Assembly: GCF_029784165.1 (NCBI RefSeq) | Contig: NC_073695.1 | Span: 229,743,916 to 229,807,915 of the forward strand | Source of the DNA: Wyeomyia smithii | Lineage: Eukaryota; Arthropoda; Insecta; Diptera; Culicidae | Direction: 5' to 3' | Length of the DNA: 64,000 bases | Shown: positions 56,749 through 64,000 of the stretch, one piece after another | How positions within the stretch are numbered: position 1 is the first letter of the stretch | Layout of the letters: the number at the start of each line of letters is the position of its first letter | The notes under the pieces: generated by a model | What the model saw: the letters and a program-made list of their open reading frames with translations, nothing else | What the model was told of the DNA's origin: nothing | The model's database searches: none | Translations under genes and position numbers: made by a program

Positions 56749-56952
56749 ATGGCGGCGACCACCCACTTATCCGGTGTGCAGGATCAACACCCGATAAGCA
56801 AGTGCCCGAGTGGCGATATGTTTGCAAACATTGCCGTTTTCTCGGATCCGCCTAGCGACGACGACGACGCCGACGACGCAACTGTTTATAAACTTGCCGG
56901 CGATTGTGGGCGAGCTTCACGAGTGTTTTCTGTACACACTTTATTGTGCTGA
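56749..56952 (+). CDS. Small acidic ORF with good start context, uncertain
   Basis: 67 codons starting at GTGAACAATGG, a favourable initiation context. It begins MAATTHLSGVQDQHPISKCP and contains an acidic run, DPPSDDDDADDAT. GC content is higher than in the surroundings. It could be the first coding exon of an alternative transcript or a different gene, but no splice donor or homologue can be named, and chance is quite possible. Confidence 0.2.
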   Translation: MAATTHLSGVQDQHPISKCPSGDMFANIAVFSDPPSDDDDADDATVYKLAGDCGRASRVFSVHTLLC

Positions 56953-58319
56953 CAACTGACGCGACGACAATCTTCATCATTGCTGTAAAAATAGCACGTC
57001 TGGCACTCGCCTTTTTTCGCTTAATTTGCAATTCACCTACCCCCATCGCTGGCAGGTCGAACTCTTCCAATATAATTAGCTGTAAACAGCAGAAACAATG
57101 CGAAAGGCAAATGTCGCCAATCGATACGAATCATCACCCGAGAATGCGTCCAGTTCGTATTGGCAATAAAGATAGGCTGACCCTAATAATTGTTGACCAA
57201 CTTTCCGTAGAAGGCTCCCTCATCGATAACGACGCAATCCTTGGTAGTAGTTAGTACACACTACGTCATTGTTCCGGGTTGATAAGCGGTAAATAACTAC
57301 GAATCATTTATTGACAGACTTTGTCACAGCGCAGCTTCAAATGATGATGAGGTATTTATTTGTGCGATAAAGTGGATTCCTTTGTAATGATTAGTGCACA
57401 CTCTGGAGCGTTGTTGTTGCGAAATAATTTGGTACGCAATTTCGAAAATAATAATCGATGAAAACCTATCTGGTACAATTAACTTCACAATAAGACCGCC
57501 TTTGGCGGCGATTCTAAGTAAAATAGACTCACGCAAAATTTAGCTTTACTAGCGAAAATCTGCATTCAAAGGCGTACGCAGAGGGACGGACAGGAAAAAT
57601 GCGCTTTACAGCGCGATGGCGGTAATAAAACATATCTTATCTCCGTCACTTGTGTGTTGTCCGGATGAATGTAAATGTTTTTATTCTTTGTACATTCGAG
57701 CATGTCCACCCTCAACCAATCAACCGATCAACCCCAGTTAGTATCGAAGAGTGATAGAATCAACACGGTTTCATTTTCCACATTAATCGAAGAAGAACGT
57801 TTACTGAAGTAGTGAAATTCAGAGGTGATGTTAGTGGGTTAATATCAGAACTATAGTTGAATAGAATAAGTTATTGCCTTGATTCGGACATCGAAAAATT
57901 TGGATAAAGATGGCAATTCATATATTGTTCAAATCAAAAAACAAATTGTAGTTTCGTAGTAAGCATAATATAAGGTGGTCTGAAAAGACCTTTTTTAAAA
58001 TATAAAATGAGTTGAATGAAAAGAGAATGAAAAACTTCCGGCTAAGAAAAAGTGTATACAACCGCAATAAACAAATGAAAATCCGTGTGAATTAAAGTAA
58101 AGTCGCAGTGATTCGCAAAATCGTATAATGATTCTCGGGGTACTCACGCATTTATATTTCGGCATTTGATATACATTGTGTACACGCCTTGGGAGAAATA
58201 TAGCCAAAAACCATGAGTATTTTACCGGGGTGACTAGACTTACCGTTTTAAACGGGACAATTCCCTTTATTTGAACATTTTGATCCGTCCCGTCTTGTGA
58301 CCATTTTTTGGATACTCCT
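56953..58319 (+). other. Low-repeat DNA, no gene recognised
   Basis: 56,950-57,750 is less AT-rich and free of obvious repeats, possibly regulatory. The 116-codon frame at 56904-57254 overlaps the small acidic ORF in another frame and shows no domain. Confidence 0.4.
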
Positions 58320-58450
58320 TGAAAAATTCTTCAGAGTTGCGTAAGTCTACGTTGCTCTTTTTTGTGCCGGATGTTGAAAAATATCAGGGAAATTAATGTT
58401 ATATTTCAGGGAAAATCAGGGAATTTTATTTAGAAAACATTTTCGCCGCC
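58320..58450 (+). repeat. Dispersed repeat copy, pair of 60250-60370
   Basis: CTACGTTGCTCTTTTTTGTG, AAAAATATCAGGGAAA and ATATTTCAGGGAA occur in the same order at 60250-60370. Confidence 0.7.
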
Positions 58451-58617
58451 CTAAAATTTGTCCTAAGAATAATCTTTTGCCGATTTTCGTAGAACTCAAG
58501 TTTCACTACGGGGCATAAGATCACTCAAAGTGTCTGAAACAAAATACGCAATTCAAGAATTCTTGCGTTTTAAAGGTCCAAATTGCAGGGTATCCGAGTT
58601 TTATTTCATATATTATT

Positions 58618-59220
58618 ATAACACTGGTCGACAAAAGCAAAAAAAAACGTTACCCCAAAGCTCAAACGAGTTTCCATAAGGAGATTATAACTTTTTAACC
58701 ATTCCTGTGAATTTTGGTGCCCTTAGTGAATGCAGAAGATCGTCAAAAGGCCGCAGAGCAAATGCTCACCGGGTTCGTCGCTTCTACATTGGTATACAGG
58801 AGACTCATTTAAGTCTTTGAAAAAGTTATCTTTGCTAGGGGCACCAACATTCACAGAAATGGTAAAAAATCTATAATCTTTCATTTTTTTCTAGTCTAAG
58901 CTCTAGGCAAAACCTAGTAATGTGTAATACTTGGATTTTCCATACATCGGTCACTGACCGACAAAAAACGGGAAAAATGCCCTAAAGCTCAAACTTGATA
59001 AAAGATTATAACTTTTTAACCGTTTCCGTGTATTTTGGTAGCAGTTTGGGAAGTGTATCGAATCTTCAGATGGAGTTTTCCCGTAAGCAATCAGAGAGAA
59101 AACGAACCCGGTGAGCAAATTTTTCTGCAGCTCCCCATACCCCCTTTCGAGGCGGCTAGAGGCCCCAAAATTAACTGGAATGGTTAGAAATCGACAATCT
59201 TCCATTTCATGTCTATTATT
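58618..59220 (+). mobile_element. CACTGGTCGACAAAAG-family tandem pair
   Basis: The first unit starts CACTGGTCGACAAAAGC (58622) and carries AACCATTCCTGTGAATTTTG and the inverted counterpart CATTCACAGAAATGGT near 58848. The second starts ACTGACCGACAAAAAACGGG (58945) with AACCGTTTCCGTGTATTTTG and ends with CTGGAATGGTTAGAAA (59176). Each unit is thus a small fold-back. There are no ORFs of note. Confidence 0.7.
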
Positions 59221-61269
59221 TTACAAATCAATTTAGGATTCTAAATGGGTTTCTGGAAATTCTTGAGCTTGAGCTTGACGGCCATACATTTAGTAGTTGC
59301 TCCTTCGCGATAAATCTGAGTTAGTGAAGTTGCACAAAGAACCATGTATATGGCTATTTGGGATTAGTTTACCATCTTCAATGTACAACAATTCAGTAGT
59401 TTCCGCTTTGTAAAGATCCATTACAGTTATTAAAATGAAGAAGAAGATATTACAATCGTTGTTGTTGGAGACCGAGTTTACCCCTGCAACTCCACGCCTG
59501 TGGCGGAAAGGAAAGGTTTTGTCTCACCCGTGTAAGTGACGGAATCGAATGCGTGCGAATAAACTCATTACGAAGACGATCATACTCTGACATACCGGGA
59601 TTTTGCTAATTTTTATTATTACTCTTCGATGTTACTTTTTGGATACCTTCATTTTCTGATTGCTCATTAGTTTTGAAATCATTTGCTGGTTCATGAATGG
59701 CTAGATTCTAAGAAATCCACTTATGGAGCTATGAACCACATCGAAATTTGGATTTTTATAGACTTTTTTTACTTTGATTATTGAACTATGATGCCCTTGG
59801 AGGATTCGCTTAAACACAATCAAAATACGATTGAAGAAATTCTCTCAGGTATTCAGTATTGTATTGCTTCATATTTTTCGATTTTTTTTTTTGTTTTATA
59901 AATCTTGCATGCTGGAACACGTGATTGTGAATTTACAAATGTTACATTTTTTTTCAAGCTTTTACGAGAAAACCAAACTTTTGAAGGCTATTTTTTTCTG
60001 TTCATTCCATTAATAAACCGTAATGTAAAACCTATTGAAAAACATTGAACATCAAAGCCCTGAACCCCATTCGATCCTGGAAATCGAGAAATCTCAGGGA
60101 AAACTGAAAAAATATTCAGGGAACAATTTTTAAACGAGAGATGATTGTTTTTTAAACGACTCTATAGCGAAAAAACTGATTTTTTTAACATAAAAGGCTA
60201 ATTCGGGACCTTCACGGTTAGGTTTCATATCCAATTGAATACTTTTTTCACTGGGATTCCAGAGTTGCGTTATTCTACGTTGCCCTTTTTTGTGCCGAAT
60301 GCTAAAAAATATCAGGGAAAATAATGTCATATTTCAGGGAATATCAGGGAAAATCAAGGAATTTGGTTCTTGGAACAAATTCAGTCCCTTCATATGTTTA
60401 TTTTCATTATGAACCTTCAGAAAACAGGTATGTTTTGCTATTGCGATGTTGTTTGGATAGGTATGTGCTAAACTTGTCTCAAAATTAGTCGTAAGAGGGA
60501 ACGTAGTATTAAAGTCAAAGAGCACCACTAATATTAAAATTCATGTAAACTTTTAAATGTGTTCCGCGCGAGATACTATCACCAACTTACCACCAAACGA
60601 AAGACTCAGGGCTCAGGAAAGATTTGTTAAAGGTTCCATTTGCAGATATTTGCATCCAATTCGATGACAAGCGGCTAAAGATAGTTACTTTTTCGCTTGA
60701 ATTTTATGTTTTCTGCCTAGTTTCTTAGAAGGGTTGTGGAACACTCAGCTCAAATTTACAAATTTGTTCTCAAACATTTGTCTACATATATTCGAATTAT
60801 GATTTTTGGTGTTGAAATACGGGAAGTTTCCCAATGGTAGAAAAGTCAAACTTTGATGGCTTTGAGGGTTCACTTATGGAAACCCGATTGCGCTTAAATT
60901 TTGCATAGGGACTTTTCTCGCGAAGGCAAAACTTCTGAAAACTACCTGATCGCGCACAATAGAACCCGTTGTGTAAAACAGCAGCAAACGACACAAAGAC
61001 GGAACGGTGTGATACAAGACAAAACAAAAGCTGCTGTTGTGTTGAGTGCACGGCCAGCCGACAGCGGCGGTGGCTCCGAGCGAACTGATTAGAGTCACTT
61101 TATTGTCTATTTCTTGTGATCGTGTAGATAATATTCGAATTGGATTGCCGGCTGGGGAACTGCGACAAACTACGTTCTGCCGCAACACTGCCGCATTTTA
61201 AAATTCGATGGTCAAACTTTTCCGTATATTCTATTAGCACCCTATTATGTATGCATGATAATGGGAATA
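59221..61269 (+). other. AT-rich, no gene recognised
   Basis: Contains the second member of the 58320-58450 repeat pair at 60250-60370, plus GAAATCTCAGGGAAAACTG-type fragments near 60,085-60,120. 60,920-61,190 is more GC-rich; the overlapping ORFs on both strands there have no recognised domain. Confidence 0.45.
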
Positions 61270-62242
61270 CAGTCATCCCTCGATATCAGGCAACCTCGAT
61301 ATAAGGCAACCTCGATATAACGTAACTTTTACCTCGATATAACGTAACTTTGAAAATGTTTTGAAATTGAAAATAAATGATACAGCAACTGTTTTCGGAG
61401 TATAAATTGCTTCAAAAAATGTTTGCAGTAAGTTTTAAAATTAATGAAACTTATGCGAAAATTGTCCTAAATGGGCATAAGAAAGGTTTCAAAATACTAA
61501 TAGGTGATGGAAAACAGGTTTTCACGCATTCTTCAGTAACAATTCACAGTCTTGCATCAATTAAAAAAAATTATTATTTTTTGTTTGTTGAAATTTTCTC
61601 TAAATGGGCATAAGAAAGGTTAAAAAATACACTAAGGTCGCTTTTTACGTTGGGGATGCGTTCCAAATTTGTATGGGCCCGCGTAAAAAACGACTTTTTT
61701 CAGTTGCAAATATAACAAAGAAAACCGTCCTTAAACGTTAAAACCTCGTTTGAATATGATAGTGGCCAATCTAGAGACCAAAATGCAATATTTTAAATTC
61801 TGAGTATTTACACCAAAAAATGTGATTTTTTTTCGAAAACATATATATGATCAATCGTGTCCTAAAACGAAAAACGTGATTGAAATGAGGTCGATATCTT
61901 GAACCGTTTTTGAGTAATGGAGGAAAGCAACCCGCGTAAAGAGCGACCTTACTGTACTGATAAGTGATGGGAAATAAGTTTTCGCGCATCTTTGAGTAAC
62001 CGTCAACAGTCTTGCATCAATTAAAAAATAAATTTCTGCTTGTTGAAAATTGTCCTAAATGGGCATAAGAATGGTTTAAAAATACTGATAGGTGATGGAA
62101 AATGGGTTTTCGCGCATATTTGGGTAACCATTAACATTCTTGCATTAATTAAAAAAAACGATTTTTTTTGCTTCGATATAACGTAACTCGATATAACGTA
62201 ACGAAAACAAAAATAAAGTTGCCTTATATCGAGGTGTGACTG
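61270..62242. mobile_element. TA-flanked element with CGATATAACGTAAC repeats
   Basis: CAGTCATCCCTCGATATCAG plus GCAAC at 61270 is matched inverted by GTTGCCTTATATCGAGGTGT with GACTG ending at 62242; TA flanks both. Several CTCGATATAACGTAAC words lie next to both ends. Inside are about three to four units of about 145 bp (AAATGGGCATAAGAA, ACTGATAGGTGATGG, CAGTCTTGCATCAATTAAA). Without its nested insertion it would be about 660 bp. A pogo/Tigger-like origin is likely, and it resembles 49898-51348 in architecture. Confidence 0.8.
61635..61949. mobile_element. MITE nested in the 61270-62242 element
   Basis: AGGTCGCTTTTTACG at 61635 is matched inverted by CGTAAAGAGCGACCT ending at 61949 (one mismatch), with TA on both sides. 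At 315 bp, it interrupts the internal repeat units of the host element. Confidence 0.75.
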
Positions 62243-62476
62243 TATCAGAAAATTGAAACAAATTGGATCATGACAGTTCCAAAAAAGGTTGTTATAGTCA
62301 AAACACACCTGATTCTGTTACCTGTACAATTCGAATCACTGTGCCCTGCAACTCCCCTTGGCTACGCCACTGTTACATATACTTTAAGTCGTGTAAAACA
62401 TGTCAGATTTGGTAACAAATAATCGTGTTACTAACAAATAATCGTGTTACTTTTCTCATTTCATTCGAAGTAAACA
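62243..62476 (+). other. Intergenic or intronic spacer
   Basis: Contains a short tandem duplication of AACAAATAATCGTGTTAC near 62411-62448. Nothing else was seen. Confidence 0.6.
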
Positions 62477-62741
62477 GCGACTGAAGCGCATCAAGAGTTA
62501 AAAAAAATACGGTAATGATTCTCTAAGTATAATATTGTGCCGTGATTGGTTCCGTTGCTCTAAAGACGGTAATTTTAATGCTAACAACTGTCTGCGTAAA
62601 GGAAGGCGAAAAACCTTCGAAAACGCTGAATTGGAGAAATTGCTTGGCGAAGATCCATGTTCAACGCAGGAACTGCTTGCTTCGGTATTAGGGGTTACCC
62701 AGCAAGCCATTTCAAAGCAATTGCATGTTTTTACAAATTAA
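62477..62741 (+). pseudogene. Mariner transposase fragment, N-terminal HTH part
   Basis: A partly open frame with WFRCSKDGNFNANNC, KTFENAELEKLLGEDPCSTQ and ELLASVLGVTQQAISKQL. This is the second helix-turn-helix region of mariner transposases, whose hallmark is GVTQQAISK after an EDAELQALLDED-like stretch. Upstream, GCGACTGAAGCGCATCAAGA encodes an ATEAHQEL-like piece of the first HTH before stops. The DD34D catalytic domain is absent, so it is a dead 5' fragment. Confidence 0.75.
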
Positions 62742-64000
62742 AGTTGCATTTCAATTTGAAAAAAAAGAGGGAACTTAGTTGCGTACCTAATGTTAAATAA
62801 AATTTCTACGAGTTGTTTGGTTCCTTTCATCATAATTCTTTAGGTTTTAGACTGTGGAATTCCGCCTTCAATACCGCTTAAATTTTCTGATCCTGTTTAT
62901 ATTATTTGAAGGTATTGTTTCAAAAGAGTGCGTTCTTGAAATCCATAAGTTTCGGGATTCTTGTACATGAGTGGATATGGATTTTTCTCGACACTCAAAA
63001 AAAAATTTTGAAAACGTATCCAATTCGAAAGTTATTTAATATCTATAAATATTTTTTAAAATATTAGTCTTATTATTGTTGAGTAACATTTCAAAAATAT
63101 ATTCTAAAAAAATGATAGAATTTCAAACACGTGTACTACAGAAAAATCATTGAATTTATTGTAAAATAAAAAAAAAACTACAGAAAAGAGCCACGGCGTT
63201 TCTTAATATTCTAATAATTTTATACAGGAGAAAAGTGTAAGAAATTTTAATTGAAACTTTAAACTGCGGCCATCATCGACTTTGCATACAACTAGTGTAG
63301 AAAAATTTCTTTTAAATTTGTGTACATTCGAAATGCGACTCGCAGCATCAGATGGCTGAAATTGGCTCGGATTGCTGTTGAAATTAAGTATCTTTTTGAG
63401 ATGTTCTTCGTTTCAACTTCTGATATTTATTTTTCGCATGTTTTTAGAGGTTTATTCAATTATCGGACCAACAAAGTTTAACATTTGGAATTTCTAAATT
63501 CTTTCTTAGATTTTCGAATTAGATTCTTTCTTAGATTTTCAAATTTTAAAACTTTTAGATTGTTTGGTTTTTCGATGAAATGCTTGTATGCATGTTTGTT
63601 TGTTCATAGAATTTGTGGATTTTCAAACTGTTGTCGGTTTCCTAATTTCTCTAATTCTTCTCAATTCTGAGACCTGTTCACTTCATCTTGTATTGCTGTA
63701 ATATTCAACCACTGGACCTATAAAGTTTTGATTGTGCACCGTGTTTTTTGGGCCGTAGAACTCATACATTTATCTGAATTGTGTATCTTCTGATTTTTCA
63801 GGAAAGCACGCCTTGTAGTGTTTTTATTCTTGAGATTATGGATGCATGAAACTCAAATAAGTTTCTACTATTAGATTCCCTTAGGCTTAGGTTTTTTAGG
63901 TAAGCCTTTTTTTAATTTGTTAGAAGTTTTTAAAACAATTAATGCATATCATTTAAAGTCTGTGAATCTGGTGCAACAAAGAGTCGGTCATTTTTTTCCT
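62742..64000 (+). other. AT-rich right end, no gene recognised
   Basis: T-rich with GATTTTCRAATT words near 63,490-63,680 like the array at 53.8-55.5 kb. No exon, RNA or element end was recognised. Confidence 0.5.

Overview
The window looks like nuclear DNA of a culicine mosquito, most likely Aedes-like. A strongly conserved insect gene is split by introns of 9-13 kb, and those introns are packed with LINE, Tc1/mariner, Helitron-like, MITE and tRNA-SINE sequences of the kind known from mosquito genomes. The species cannot be fixed from the sequence alone. There is no bacterial, CRISPR or phage-like content.

The one host gene I can support is Shank (Prosap/ProSAP homologue, a postsynaptic-type scaffold) on the + strand. 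Five exons encode the end of the first N-terminal lobe, the rest of the SPN domain and the full run of ankyrin repeats: 12851-12976, 21950-22281, 35546-35714, 36363-36557 and 46162-46228. They join in frame (phases 0/0, 2, 0, 0, then leaving in phase 1) with consensus GT/AG sites. A sixth, tentative exon (46948-47013) is 66 nt and phase 1-1, so it could be an optional cassette. The start of the gene and its SH3, PDZ, proline-rich and SAM parts lie outside the window or were not found.

Layout. 1-6109: flank plus a nearly intact 5.85-kb I-type non-LTR retrotransposon with a 13-bp target duplication, an Inr+DPE promoter, a zinc-knuckle ORF1, and an ORF2 (endonuclease, reverse transcriptase, RNase H) broken by one stop and one frameshift. 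6110-12850: dispersed repeats, a 1.5-kb fold-back element, a MITE, then about 3.5 kb of low-repeat DNA before the first exon. 12977-21949 (intron): MITEs, a 1.2-kb four-unit palindrome, and an inverted-repeat element containing a perfect hairpin. 22282-35545 (intron): a Helitron-like element with two minisatellites, a dead Tc1 element, three SINEs, a fold-back cluster carrying an open ORF remnant, and a second transposase relic. 36558-46161 (intron): a 1.98-kb TA-flanked inverted-repeat element, a near-perfect 114-bp inverted repeat, and a Harbinger-like MITE inside a tandem array. 47014-64000: two related TA-flanked elements (one with a nested insertion), a SINE, a second Helitron-like end, a T-rich degenerate tandem array, an unrecognised decayed ORF and a mariner fragment.

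The ORFs other than Shank and the element-encoded proteins are short and mostly chance readings of AT-rich DNA. I saw no convincing new multi-gene system. The most useful leads are the candidate Shank micro-exon, the long intronic palindromes (possible hairpin-RNA sources), the Helitron-like element with internal minisatellites, the open ORF remnant between inverted repeats at 31.7-32.1 kb, and the unassigned decayed ORF at 51.9-52.35 kb.
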